Source: Botryosphaeria dothidea
Taxonomy: Eukaryota; Ascomycota; Dothideomycetes; Botryosphaeriales; Botryosphaeriaceae
Length of the DNA stretch: 64,000 bases
Direction of reading: 5' to 3'
Assembly (NCBI GenBank): GCA_011503125.2
Contig: WWBZ02000008.1
Coordinates: 124,001-188,000 of the forward strand
In this document: positions 1-13,200 of the stretch, in pieces
Layout of the letters: the number at the start of each line of letters is the position of its first letter
Numbering within the stretch: the stretch's first letter is position 1
The notes under the pieces: model-generated
Database searches by the model: none
What the model saw: only the letters and a program-made list of their open reading frames with translations
Told to the model about the DNA's origin: nothing
Position numbers and translations under genes: made by a program

Positions 1-30
1 CTAGAGTAGTAGCGCTTAAGAGGCCTAATA
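1..30 (-). mobile_element. Edge of an LTR of Gypsy family C, cut by window start
   Basis: The first 30 bases are the reverse complement of the start of the family C LTR found complete at 18,237 and 24,389. The LTR start faces right and directly adjoins Copia integrase sequence, with no polypurine tract between them. This is therefore either the 5' LTR of a minus-strand C element extending left of the window, or a solo LTR, inserted into the Copia element. Only the first 30 bases can be seen. Confidence 0.6.
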
Positions 31-2729
31 ATCTATAAACGCTTCTTTAGAAGTCGTAGGTTTTCCGTTAATAAGAGATCTAGTTATAGTCTAATTTCGT
101 AGATAAGTATTAGTCTCGGCTACTTCTACCTAAAAGTCTATTAAAAGCTTTACTTCTTTTAGTATTACTCTTACTTAAGCTTTTATAGTTTAAATAGCTT
201 ACTCTACTATATTATTTTAACTTAACTAATATAAAATAGTATATTAGAAAGTAATTCTAAGGATTACGTACTATTAATTAAGAATAGCTTTAAGCTTAGT
301 AGCGTTATCGCTATAAACGATAGCGAGCTTTACTTCTTCTTAAAATTTTATTTTTACGCGCTATTTATTTAAGACGCGTAGTACTTTTTCTCGTCTCTTA
401 AGCGCGATAGTCTATATCTTTTTTAAATAATTATTAATAATCTTAAAAAAGTAGTAGTAGCTAGTCTAAGATTCTAGTAGCGGGCCGTAAATATTAATTA
501 AAATAAGTAATAGACTTACGGCTTTTCTATTACTTACGTAGTACTCTTTCTTATTTTTTATTTTAGTAAAAGTATATACTTTATATACGTAGTCTTCCTC
601 CGCTATAGTAGAGATCGGCTCTATAAGAGTCGTTATTTTATATAGCTCTACTAGCTTTTATTTACTAAGATATTTAAATTTTCTATACTATAGTCTAAAT
701 AGCTTAATCTTTTAGTTAGTTACTATTATCTCTAGAGTAGAGTCTTATTTTTATTTAGTAGTTTAGATTTCGTAGGCTATTAGTAACTCGTTCTACGAAT
801 TTATTTTACTATAGACTAGGGCTAGCGTAGCTAGTTAAATCTATTATTACGCTATCTCGAGAGCCGATAGCGCGAAGTATTTATTTATCGGTTTAATCTT
901 ATTTATAAGGTAAACTTCTTTATTCTTTTAAGCGATAAGAATATTTTTATTATACTAATCTCTAAGATAGAGGAAACGATTATTAAAAGAACTCTTTAGT
1001 TCGTTCTTATATATCTATCGGCTAGAGAGAAGGTTTATACTTAATTTTAGAACGTAAAGAATAGAGAATAAAGAAATCGAATTACCGTATCTATTTACTA
1101 ATATAACTAAGCCGACGTAGTCGGCGTATAATACTTCTTTACTAACTTTAATTATACGTCTTATAATACGGGTTAGAGGTCTACTAAAAAGTTAGCGTTA
1201 GTTAGTTATATATATAGATATAGCGGAATCTATAATCTAGATATCTTTAGAAAGCTTACTAGTAATAGATTTTAATAATATAGTAATCTCCTTAATATTC
1301 TTTTCTTTATTACTAATTTCTTAGCTTTTAGTAGCTTTATTATTATAGATAGGCTTATTCTCGACGGCTTAGAAGGCCTTTAGTTAGTTAATTTAATTTT
1401 ATAGAGTCTTTAACTATATAGTAAGATAAAATAGCTAACTTCTCCGCGCTACGCGCTTCTTCTATATAAGACTACGCGCTTTTAAAAGATATTTATAGTC
1501 GCGAACGTAGTAGTTTTAGTTATAGAGATAGTACCCGCTTTATCCGTCTCTTATTAGGCTACGGCGACGAGATCCGACGAAGATTTTATCTTAGTTCTAC
1601 TATCTTACTACGAGCGTAGTAAAGATTCTATTTTAACGTAATTTCTTCTTCTATAGTAGTATAATACCGTTCTTAACTAAGATATTCTTCTAGACGTTAA
1701 GGCTTATTTAAATCGACTAGTACGAGTCTAGAAGCGCTTATAATAGACGCTAGAAGCGTATCTTCTCTAAAGTAATATTCTTTATATTCTTATTAAAGGT
1801 AGCGAGCTTCTTTTTTAGCGTTTAAAGCTAGGTCTAGGCGGTTTTAATAGTAGTTTTAGGCTTTATTTAGTAATTAATATAGTTTAGTAGATATTATCTA
1901 CCGATATCTTAGAGCTTCTCTAAGTACTTATTTTTTAGAGATTTCTATATAAGCTTAGCTAAGTTAAGGTCTTATACTCTCTTAGTATCGTCTTCGTTAA
2001 TATAAATTCTTATCTAATACTAGGCTCTCGAGTCGTTCTTAGTACTTCTAAATTTTATATTAAACTAACTATCTAGTATAGAAGAATTAGTAGAGTTAGT
2101 AATAGTATAATATAGATCTTTACCTTTTAGCTATACCTTTATTAACGGAAACTAGATATTCTTATTTTATCTTAAAAGAATTAGAACGGGCCGACGCTTT
2201 ATAAAAGAATTAAAAGAGTCTATATTAAGAGAAAGTAAGAAAATAAGAATATAATTATAGTAGAAAGAGTAAACTACGGTTAATCGTATCTAATATATTA
2301 TATATAAAAGATCGTATTAAATAGTAGTTATTTAAAGTACGAAGAAGAGTTACTTAAAAGAAGCTACGTAGTTAAATAATATATAGTAGAGCGGTTATCG
2401 GTAGTAAGACGTCTACTTCTAGCGGGATAATAATAGACGTCGAGTACTAATTCTTCTAGCGTAAATCTAGGTCTAAGAATATAGCTTTCTTAAGTACGCG
2501 AACTAATCGCGATACGTAGTCTAGTTATACTACTAATTTTCTTAACTAATAAAAACCGTATTTAGCTACCGATACTAGGTTATATATAGATCTAACTATA
2601 GAGGTAATACGTCTTTTTATAGACGTTTAAGAAATTCTATATCTAGCGGAAATACTTAAAAAGCTTCTCTATCGGGTATATAAACCCGGGCTTATAATCT
2701 ATTATAATAGTAGCGGTATAGAGATAGCT

Positions 2730-2743
2730 TATAGAAAGATATT
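2730..2743. repeat. Target-site duplication, left copy, of the LINE
   Basis: The 14 bases tatagaaagatatt are repeated exactly at 7,887-7,900 and bracket the LINE. A length of 14 bp fits target-primed reverse transcription. Confidence 0.85.
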
Positions 2744-5700
2744 AAAAAAAATATAACTACGCTAAAAAATCGATTCTAAGCTACGGCGCCGGGAGAGGGC
2801 CCTAGGGACTCTTCTAGGCCTAGCGAGACTCGAAATACTACTTAGAGTAGCTATAGCTACGTTATAGTTAATATAGAAGCCGTAGGAAGGGGCGAATAGC
2901 CTTCTTTAGTAACTACCTCTATCTAACTATAGCGTATCTCTAATAAACCGTAGAATACCTAGTATAGCGTAGAATACGTTAAAAAAGCCTTAAAAATAGT
3001 AGATACTCTTCTCTAAGTCCTATAAGCATCCGCTAGCCTTTCTTTAGTCCTCTCTAGTTAGATAAAAAATTTTCTCGATATTACTAAGATAATCTTCTAG
3101 AATTATATTACTATTTACTAGAAGGCGACTACTAAGAAGCTAGGCCTTAAGAATATTCTTAAGGAGGTCTAGTAGATCTAGAAGATAGTTAGCTAACTCT
3201 AGACTACTTTTACGCCCGTAGTACCTAGCTAGGCTAATATTATAGCCCGAGTAGCTCTAAAGCTTTCTACCCTCCTAACTACTACTAAGCTTACTCTATA
3301 CTTCCCGGATAAGACTAATAGATAGGAGGTTACTAACCTTACTAACGAGGCTATTATTAAAAAGATTTAGATAGAAAAAAGCCTAGCTTATAAAAGAGTA
3401 CTAGCGGCTAAGAAGCTCTCTAGTAGAGATATTAAGCTCTTTATATCTAATACTTAGACTAGAGTAGCTCTCCTTTAGAATTAGAAATAGACTATAGAAC
3501 TAGGTAGAAAAGTCTATTCTAATTAGTAGCTCTACTTAGTACTAGTCTATAACGTCCCTTTTAAAGATATTAATACTAAGAACCCCTAGGCCGCTTAAAC
3601 TCTTTAGAATTAGAATCTATTCTTATATCTAGGACTACGTATTAGTAAGCTAGCCTAGCTAAAAAGGAAGCTCCTAGAGAAGAAGATATACTTAGCTATT
3701 ATTCTTAGTACTATAGACCCCGAGGTAGCTAACTAGATTATTATTAAAGAACTTATTAGTAACTATACTCTCTATATAGTAGAGTACTATAATATAATTT
3801 TTATAGTAACCTAGTACTTTAAGTACTAGAATTATAGCTATATCTCTATTTACTATAGAAGGGAGAATAGATACGGCTAGTACGCCGACGTATATAATAC
3901 CTACGAGTACCCTAAAGAGAAGACGTAATATATAAACTATAACTAAGAGTATACGGCCTAGAGTAACTTCTACTTAACGCGTAGAGCCCGTTAGACTAAG
4001 GCTACTAAAGCCCGCCTAGCGGTACTAGAGAGATATAAAGAAGGTACTCCTACGGCTAAGATATAGCCCTAAACTAACTAGTTAACGGTTAGGCTAAGAA
4101 AGAGGCCTAGAGAAGAGAAGCCGACTAAGAGAGGGCTAGGTAGGCTAAGAGACCTAAGCCGCCCCCCGCCTCCTAACTAGATACGGTTTATCGGACTTAA
4201 TAGCTCTTAGTATACCTTAGAGAAAGAGCCTACGAGAACTTCCGCCTCCTCGTAACCTATACTACCGACCCCCTCGTAACCTAACTTAGAAATAGAAGGA
4301 AGTTAATATTAGATATAAGCTCTCTCTCTATCGTATAGTATAACGTCTATAAGAGTAAGAATAGGATAATACTCCCGTTTTTTAAGAAGGTTAACTTAAG
4401 GATCTACTATATTCTAGCTATCTAGGAGTCTTAAAGAAACCCGAGGATTAAGATAATAGTAAGATATTCTATCTACTATATAGTTTTTCCTTAGAAGAAA
4501 GTAGTAAGAATCTACTTCTTTATAAGTAAGGCTATTACCCCCGACTCCTAGTAAGCAATAGTCTACTTACTAGATCTTATTATACTATCTATTACTACTA
4601 AGACACGTATAATCTATATCTATAACTACTATAATTCTCTACTAGCCTTCTATACTAGTACGGCTCTAGAAACTCTATCTCTTCTCCTAGAAGCTCTTAG
4701 AAAACTAAGAGAGTATATCCTCCTAGGAGACTTTAATCTTTACTATTCTATCTAAGAAGGTATAACCGCTCTAAGATACTATATCCTTATAGATAATCTT
4801 ATCGAAATAGCTACTATAGCTAATCTTAATCTAGCCCTTCTAAGAGATACTATTACGAGGAGAGAGGGTAGTAGCGAGAGTACTCTAGATCTTATCTTTA
4901 CTATATAGTAGCTAGAGAAGAGAATTCTTAGTTACGGAGTTAGTTAGGAGCTTAAATTATCCTCTAACTACCTACCTATCCTTACTATACTCGATTTTTC
5001 TCTTACTTCCGCGGAACTACGCCCCCTAAGACTTTAGTAAAAGAAAGTAGACTAGAAGAGAACTAATAATATACTCTAATTAAAGCTTAAATACCTTAAA
5101 GTAGCCCCTCTTAATACTAAAGTAGATCTAAATTACTTTACTATACTACTCTAGGAGGCTATCTAAAGAATAATCTAGAAGACTATTCTAGTAGCGAGAC
5201 CCTCGCCCTAGGCCTCTATATAATAGATAAAGAAGTATTCGGACCTAGTATACTAGGCTAGAGTAGCTAGAAGAAAGTAGATAGCTATAGAAAGGAAGAA
5301 GGACTAGGTAGTTTACTAAACTATTACTAATAGTAAGAAGAGGTAGATTAAAAGAGATAGAATAAAAGTATAGCGTAGAATAGTAGCTAAGATTATCTTA
5401 GACCTATTAGTACTCTAGAAGCTCTTAAAGTAGATAAAAATAAGAGTACTAGAGCCTTTAGCCCTATCTTAGTTTCTACTTCTCTAGGGAGTAGATAGAT
5501 AACTACGCTACGATAATCCGGCTAAGGTAGAAATTCTTATTAACTAGTTCTTCTTCCCTCCTAGAGCTACCGACCTCTTAGATCTAGATAGATATATATA
5601 TCTAGAGCTAGTAGAGATTCCCTAAGACGTTACCGAAGAGTAGGTCCTCTATACTATTAAGAAGCTTCTCCTAGATAAGGTACTAGGCCTAGATAAGATT

Positions 5701-7886
5701 ATTAATAGGTTTCTAAAGTAATACGCTAAGATACTAAGGGGACCTCTTACTAGGCTCTTTTAGGAATACCTCGTACTTAGATACTACCCTAGATAGTTTA
5801 AAAGCTCTATTACCGTAGTTCTAAGAAAACTATAGAGAGATAACTATACTAAAGCTAAGTTATTTAGACTAATTACTTTATTTAATACGCTAGAAAAGCT
5901 ACTTAAGAGAATTATAGTAGATCGGATCTTCTAGGCGACTAAAGCCTATAAACTACTTCCCGATATATAAATAGGAGCTAGGAGAAATAAGTTAGTAGTA
6001 GTAGCTCTCGACCTACTTACGGAATAGATCTATACTATCTAGGCGTAAGATCCGGGGCTAGTAGCCTTAGTTCTTAGCCTAGATATCTTAGAAGTATACG
6101 ATTATATATTCTATAAGAGACTTCTCTATAATATAAGGATAGCGAGGCTCCCCGAATAGGTAGAAAGATTTACGCACTCCTTTCTATAGGACCGGACTAC
6201 TTAGCTATCTTTTAGGGACTTTACTAGCCCGCTAATCTAGATCTTAACCGGGATTTCCTAGGAATTCTTCCTATCTCTAATTCTCTACCTATTCTTTACC
6301 TTTAATCTACTTATATAGCTACGTAGGAGTAATACCTTCCCCCTTAAATTCGTCGACGATACTAATATCCTAGCCTTTAGTAGATCTATAGAATAAAACT
6401 ATAGAATACTAGAGGGAGTATACTAAGTTTACGAGTACTAGGTAGCTATCTACGGGTTAGCGTTCTCGCTAGATAAGTACTATCTTATCTACTTTATAAG
6501 AAAGCCGAGGAGATTTAATATAGTAGTAGATATCCGTATTCCTAGATTTACTAGATACCTAGAGCCTACGATAAAGATTCTAGGAATCTACGTAGATAAT
6601 AAGCTTAAATAGGGACCCTATATTAGGGAAATAGGAGCTAAGGTAATTAAATAGTATATATCTCTCTCCCGACTCGTAGTATTTACCTAGGGAGCCTTAT
6701 TTACTAAAGCCCGCTATATCTATACGGTCGTAGTAAGGCTAGCCCTTACTTATAGCTATAGAGTATAGTATACCCCGGAGGGGACCCTAGGGTAGAGGAA
6801 AATAGCTATCTAGCCACTATAGAAGATCTAAAACTAGTACCTACGTACTATCTTAAGAGCGTATAAGTTAACTAGTATATAAATCTTAGAGTATAAGACG
6901 GGGATTCCCCTACTCTTATTATACCTAGATAAACTAGTACTAGCCTAAACTATTAGAGCTAGAGATAGCCTAGCTATAGTAGTAGTAGAGGAAACTTACT
7001 AGAGTATTAAATAGATAGCTAGGGCTACTCTAAGTACTAGAGGTACCGCTAGCCTAGCTAGGAGATTCCTACTTAGGAAAAAGATAAACTTCCTCTTTTA
7101 CTACTACCCCCCTATCTACTAGAGCCTTCTAGAGCGAATAAGACTACGTATAGTATATAGAAATAAGTAGAAGAAGAGATAGATAAAGTTTACTAGCTAA
7201 GAAAGGTAAGGTAAGCTAGTAGCCTAAAGTATATAGTAGAACCCGAAAATTAGATAAATCTATAGCGAACTATCTAAGCTATAGAGTATACTCGCTACTC
7301 TACTACGTATAAAGTATATTAGACTAGAGGACTTTCTCTCTAGGCGTAAGGTGCTAGAGTACCTTAGCCCTATCTACCTATACGGCTAGTATAGATAAAC
7401 TCTAAAGTATATTCTCCTCTTCTACCCCGACTTTTAATAGAGTAGAATATAGATACTCTAAAAGATAGGAACTACGAACTACTATTTTCTTCTCTTAACG
7501 AAGAAGGAGATTAAAGTAGCGATAGATTAGTTCTTACGCCTAGGGCTACTTAAGTAATTTAGCCTAGTAAGAGAACTAATCTAGGAGGGTAACTAGAAAG
7601 AGAAACTAGGAGAACTACTAGGACTACTAGGACTACTAGAACCCGAATAACTACGAGAATAAGAACTAAAGAAATAGATCTAGTAGGTAAATATAGGGCT
7701 ACTATAGTAGCCGCTATTAGTAAGAAGAAAAAATAGAACTAGTATAGGATAGTATATCTAGAGAGAAAGGAGGGGTTTTACTAGGCGAAAAGATTTTCCT
7801 CCTCGTATAAAATAATAATAAATAGCTAGCCCCGTATAGACCCGTAAGGGAGCTATATCGGAAAGAAATAAATTTATCTATCTATC
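2744..7886 (+). mobile_element. RIP-degraded Tad-like LINE (ORF1 plus endonuclease/reverse transcriptase ORF2)
   Basis: A near full-length non-LTR element of about 5.1 kb. ORF1 carries gag-like zinc knuckles around 3,820-3,935, with Cys codons turned into Tyr. ORF2 has an AP endonuclease (LGDFNL at about 4,730), a reverse transcriptase (LSLDI.EVYDY near 6,078-6,110; FVDDTNILA at 6,349-6,375), and a C-terminal zinc-binding region (YLYGQYRQT...FYP, 7,375-7,430; expected CLCGQHRQT...FCP). The tail is a short (ATCT)n run at 7,872-7,888. A perfect 14-bp target-site duplication (tatagaaagatatt) lies at 2,730-2,743 and 7,887-7,900, inside the Copia 5' LTR. Every reading frame is closed by RIP stops, so it is inactive. 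Confidence 0.85.
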
Positions 7887-7900
7887 TATAGAAAGATATT
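7887..7900. repeat. Target-site duplication, right copy, of the LINE
   Basis: Identical to 2,730-2,743. It directly follows the (ATCT)n tail and is followed by the rest of the Copia LTR (7,901-8,058). Confidence 0.85.
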
Positions 7901-8322
7901 TTTTTTTCTTCTATCTACCGTAACTATACTAGAAGATATACGTATAGATTATATACTATACTAGTTCTATCTAGAAAGACCTAGTAGCTCTTAACTAGTC
8001 TACTTATCTAGTATTATTAGATAACTAAACTACGGCTAGTACGGCTATTTTCTTAATAGTATTTATATAAAGAACTAAGATAGTTTATTAATAGTAAATA
8101 ATCTTATCTATATCTCTAAAGATTCTAAACTCCGTCTTAAGATTATTTAGTTCTATTATTTATATTCTACTACTAGATATTCTAGCTAGATAATAATTTT
8201 TAAAAAGATCTCTTATAACTTCTAGTAGCTAAAAATAAGAGGAACTATCGTATAGTTTATTAAAAACTATAAAGTTTACTCTCGTATTAAGCTAGTTCGC
8301 TACGCTCTCTACGGATACTTTA

Positions 8323-8829
8323 TATTATACTTCTATCTCGAACCCGTAGTTATATAAATATTAATATATATATAAGGTCTCTATATTCGATTCTAAGTAG
8401 ATCGAATATTATTATCTTTTTAGCGCTATAGCTAGTTAGTTTAGAGACCCCGACCCGGGCCTTATAAAATATTCGATCTACTAGTTAAGACGAGGTTTAA
8501 TTCTAGTTAGAACCTCCTTAGAAGAAGAAATTCTCTTAGCTAATACTTAGCGAGCTAGAAATACTAAGTAGAGGCGAGTATACTATTAAAAGATTTAGTA
8601 TAGATTATATATAAGACTAGTTATTAGCCCGTAGCCGTAAGTAATATAGACCGCTCGAGAACGAGTAGATTAAGAAGAGAAGTAGTATTATACCCCTATC
8701 TTAAACCCGTAGTTATATAAATATTAGTATATATATAAGATCTCTATATTCGATTCTAGATAGATCGAATATTATTATCTTTTTAGTACTATAGCTAGTT
8801 AGTTTAGAGACTTCGACTCGGGTCTTATA
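8323..8829 (+). mobile_element. Miniature LTR element (TRIM-like), 507 bp
   Basis: Two 144-bp direct repeats (8,323-8,466 and 8,686-8,829) flank 219 bp with no coding sign. A polypurine tract (aagaagagaagtag) ends at 8,685, just before the right repeat, as expected for an LTR element read on the plus strand. The uninterrupted site is visible in copy B2 (taccttaagttcc near 29,125). The flanking 5-mers cttta and tctta both derive from cctta by single C-to-T changes, so they look like a mutated target duplication. It probably relied on proteins of another LTR family. Confidence 0.75.
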
Positions 8830-9819
8830 TCTTAAGCTTCTAGAAGTTTCTTAGCGACGTTAGGCTAAGATTAGCTTCGATTTAATTATATATCTCTCGG
8901 ACTCTAAAGAAAAAATAGCTATTCTTATAGTCGTAGATCGGCTAAGTAAGATAGCTTACTTTATTTCTACTATAGACGAACTTAACTCCGCTATCTTTAC
9001 TTAACTTTACTAAAATTTCGTATTTCGACTCTATAGACTTCTAGATATAGCTATATTAGACCGTAGATCTATCTTTATCTCTAAGTATACGAAGATTCTC
9101 GCCTTTTTACTCTAGATCCGTTTTAAGCTTAGTACTATCTTCTATCTATAAACGAATAGCTAAACTAAAAGAATAAACTAGTTTCTTAAATAATATCTCC
9201 GTGTCTATATCTTCTATTAATAGAATAACTAGGTAAACTATTTTACTCTAGTAGAATTTATCTATAATAATGCTCCTTCTACTACTACCTAAGTTACTCC
9301 GTTCTTTACTAACTACGGTTATTACCCTCGTTTTTAAATTCTTTAGCGTCCGGATTCTACTCTACTACTACCGTTAGAGCTCTAGAACTTCTAAAAACGT
9401 ATAGAAAAACTTAATAGTTTCCTATAATCCGAACTTCGACTTATCTAAGATATCTCCTTAGAATAGGCTAATAAATATAGAATTCTACTACTAATTCTAA
9501 GGCCTAGTTAACGGGTTTAGCTACTCCGAAAGTTTATTTCTACTACTCGATCTTCGAATAAGCTAGACTTTAAGCGCTTAGAGCCTTTTCTTATTAAACG
9601 TAAAATCTTCTTCTATATATATAAACTTAATTTTTCTACCTCCGTTCGATTATACTCTATCTTTAACGTCTCTCTTCTTAAACTAGTAGTAGAGAATCTT
9701 CTACTAGACTAACGTTAAGCCCTACTACTATTTATTATTATTAATAGCGAAGAAGAATAGCTAATTAAAAAACTTCTTAATATTCGGATTCGTAGAGAAA
9801 TTTACTAGTATCTTATCCG

Positions 9820-10254
9820 TATAACGAGCGGGCCTCTACCTCTAAGAATCTAAATACTAAAGAGGATAGAAATCTATTAAAGGGTTCTTCTTAAGTAGGT
9901 ATAAGAAGAGGTATATAAGAAACGAGTAGACGACTAAAGACTAAGTACTACGTACGAAGGCCTTATTACTAATAGAGTTTAAATTCTATTACGAAGTTAA
10001 CTACGAAGGTTAAAGCTATTTAGAGAGCGTAGTTTATATACGTAGAAGAGTTCTATATAATCTAGTATTATCTAATATAGCCCGGCTCTAGTAGGCGACG
10101 GTTGCCTTTTATTGCCCGGCTTCTAAGAGCGATATATAGGTCTTAGTAGAGTAGTTACGTATAGAGTTACGTAATTAATTCCTTTCTCCTACGGGGCTTC
10201 CTCGAACGCCTTTTCCGACCTTTCTATACTTCCTAGAAAGACTACTTCGTAATA
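9820..10254 (-). repeat. LTR of Gypsy A (3' LTR in element sense)
   Basis: 435 bp, matching 17,144-17,578 except for scattered transitions. On the minus strand it starts TATTACG and ends CGTTATA, that is TG...CA after RIP. Confidence 0.85.
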
Positions 10255-13200
10255 CTATCCCCCCTTTTAGAATCTTCGGCCCGAAGATTCTTCCGTCTTA
10301 TATATATCTTCTTATAGACCTCTAGGTTCTTTTCTTTATAAGTTTTTTCGCGATAACTCTAAAGCGTGTCTATTTTAACGACGGCGAGATCGCTTCTCGT
10401 CCTACTAAGTAGTATCGTTCTACCTTATCTCGTAAGTAGTAGCTTCGGAATATTCTTCTTAACGGTATCGAAATAATTTCTTATACTTCCTACCTAGAGT
10501 ATAGGTCCGAGTATATCGCGCTTCCCGATAACCCGTAGATATACGCCGCTTATCTTAAGGCTCGTTAGAAGGAGTACGATATTACGGAGGCTAGTAATTT
10601 AGGTCGTACGTTTCCTCTTAATTCTTTATTACTCTTTTCTTTATTAATTCTTTCTAGTAGATAGGCTTAATCGCGAGTATAACCGTATAGTAGCGGAAGA
10701 GGATACTACTTTAAAGAAGCTAGTTCGTCTTCGTAAATAGCGTCGTTTCCTTTACGAGCGTCGTTCCCGTATAATTCGTAAGGGTTTCGAGACGCTAGAG
10801 GAGCTTAAGAGGGCTAAGGCTTCTAGCTCGTCTAGAGGTCTTTCTAATTCTAAAAATTCTAAGGGTCCGTCCGCGTTAAAGCGGCCACGTTACGAGACGG
10901 TAGATCCTACTGCGCCGTAGGTAGCTATATCTACCGAGTCTACCGGCGAACCTATAGCTAATACGAAGTCTCCGCGTTCTCTTAAGCTTATAAATTCTAC
11001 TCGTTTATCTCCCTTTCTTAAGAGTTTCCCGTTATTCTCGTTTAGGAACGACCTCGTTTCCGTAGGAGATTAGGATTTTAGCGATAGAATTCTATAACGA
11101 GATCTAAGTATATATCGTCCTTTAGTACCTATTAGTTATTCTCGTTTCTATATTCTTTTTATTTAATAAGATATTTAAGCTAATATCCGAATCTTTTATA
11201 GTCTAAGATCTTCTCGACCGGGTATTCGTCTTCTTCGGTATCTAGGTTTTCTAGGATTATCTCTTCTAGAGTTTCCGGAATTATAGCGTTTTCTAGTGCT
11301 GGCTCGAGTAATACTACGTAAAAGGTGGAATTTATTCGTGTCGTTGCTGGTAATTTAAGTCGATACGTAACGTTTCTAAGTTTTTCTAAAATTTCGAATG
11401 GACCGGTTTTCTTAAAATCTAATTTGTCGCTTAGTCGCTTCGATTTAATATTTTTTATAAGGAGGTATACTTTATCCCCCCTCTTTAGGTTCGGTGCCGC
11501 CTAGTACCGTCTATTATAATATTTAGATATTATAATTCGTACGTGCTCGAGGTCGAGACTAATAGCTTTATATAGTTCTTTTAGTTATTCGGCTTTAAGA
11601 ATACCTTACTAGGCTAATTTTCGACTTAGAATAGCTTCTCTATACGCGTCTAGTTCGAATCTATAGTTAGTAAAGAACGGGGATACGTTAGTTAACTCTT
11701 ATTTAGCGCTATTATAGGCGAACTATACTATAGGTAGCTATATAGCCTAATCGTTCTATAGGTAGTTAACGAAATAGCGGAGGTACTATTCGAGAGTCCG
11801 GTTTATCCGTTCTATTTAACCGTCCGTTTACGGGTATACGGTTATAGAGAGTTTATTCTTAGCCCTAAGTTAACGTATAAGCGTTTACTAAAATTTAGAA
11901 CGTATTAGCTTATCTCTATCCGAAACTAGTTCTTCCGGTATTCCGTAATTCGTAAAGATATATCGGAGGAACGTATAGGCTAACTATTCTATATTCGATG
12001 CCTCGAGGTAGGATAAGAAGTAAGTATACTTCGTAAGTCTATCGATAAAGACTAGGATCGAGTCGTATTTAACTCCGGTAAGCGAGTCTCTCGACTATAG
12101 TAGCTTCGTAATAAAGTCTAGCGTAACTAATTACTATAGTCGTTCTAGAACTTCTAGGGGTTATAGTTATTCGTACGGAGCGTATATCGCAGCTTTACTT
12201 CTAATATAAAGGTTATATTACGAGACTATACGCTAGACTATCTTCCGTAATCCTAGAAAGTAGAAGTTTCGTATAATTCTTTCGGTTATCTTGTCGATAC
12301 TCTAATATCTATACGCGGGTACTTCGTATATATTCTTAACTAGTACTTCTCGTAGTCTTACCGGGATATAGATTAATTCTTTAAAGAGAAGCGTTTCTTT
12401 TCTATCTCGAGTAATACGCGGATCGTTCTTAAGCGCTAAAAGTTCCTACGCGAAGGAGTCCTATACGTATACTTCTCGGATCTTTAGATACTATAGGTTT
12501 AACTCGATGCGAAGTATTAGGAAAGACGGTCTAGTAAGGGTAAGCGATCTATCGCTATCTACTACGAATACTATAGAATATAGCTCGATTCGTTCTTCTA
12601 TATAGTCTACTCTTCTACTAAGCGCGTTAGCGGCGGCGTTATCTATATCTTTTCTATATATAATCTTAAAATCGTAGAAGGCTATTTCTTTAGACTAGCG
12701 AACCTATCGTCGGTTTAGCTTCTTAGTCGTAGTAAAGCGCGTAAGGTTTTAATAATTATAATATACTACTATCTAATAGCTAGCTCCTTTAAGATAGTAT
12801 CTCTATTACTTAAATACTAAGACGATTACTAAGAGCTCCTTATCGTAAGTATTATAGTTAAGCTCTACCGGTATAAACTTTCTAGAGTAAAACGCGATTA
12901 GGTGCTATCTACCTTAATCGTTAGGCTAGCTAAGATATATTCTAAGGGCGAATTCTAACGTATTAGTTTCTACTTCGATAGGTTTATCGGAATCGTATAT
13001 CCCTAGAACCGGTACTTCGTAAAATATCCGTTTAAGCGATTCGAAAGCTTATTACTAATCGTCTTTCTATTTAAAGCTATACTTCTTTCGGGTAAGTCGC
13101 GTTAAAGATTCCGTAACCTTTAAATAGTTCTAAATAAACTTTCGATAGAAGTTCGCGAATCTAAGGAAGAACTAAACTTCCTTAATCGTCTTAGGTACTA

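Larger units (their letters stand above)
31..8058 (-). mobile_element. RIP-degraded Ty1/Copia retrotransposon, 5' part (LTR, gag, protease, start of integrase)
   Basis: Read on the minus strand. The 5' LTR starts at 8,058 and ends at 2,703, split by the LINE at 2,744-7,886; without the LINE and one target copy it is about 199 bp. Next come a gag-like region (about 2,650-1,700), a zinc knuckle near 1,640-1,690 (reads YYYRRRNYVKIE where CYYCRRRNHVKIEC is expected before RIP), a Copia protease active-site region at 1,201-1,235 (IIDSAISIYITN), the segment before the integrase (NLLSSRRIYKNELKSSF) and integrase (LLIDF.VEVAETNTYLRN), which ends at the family C LTR at position 30. All frames are broken by C-to-T and G-to-A stops. 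The element is inserted in Gypsy copy B1 at 8,058/8,059; the intact site is visible in copy B2 near 28,868. Confidence 0.8.
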
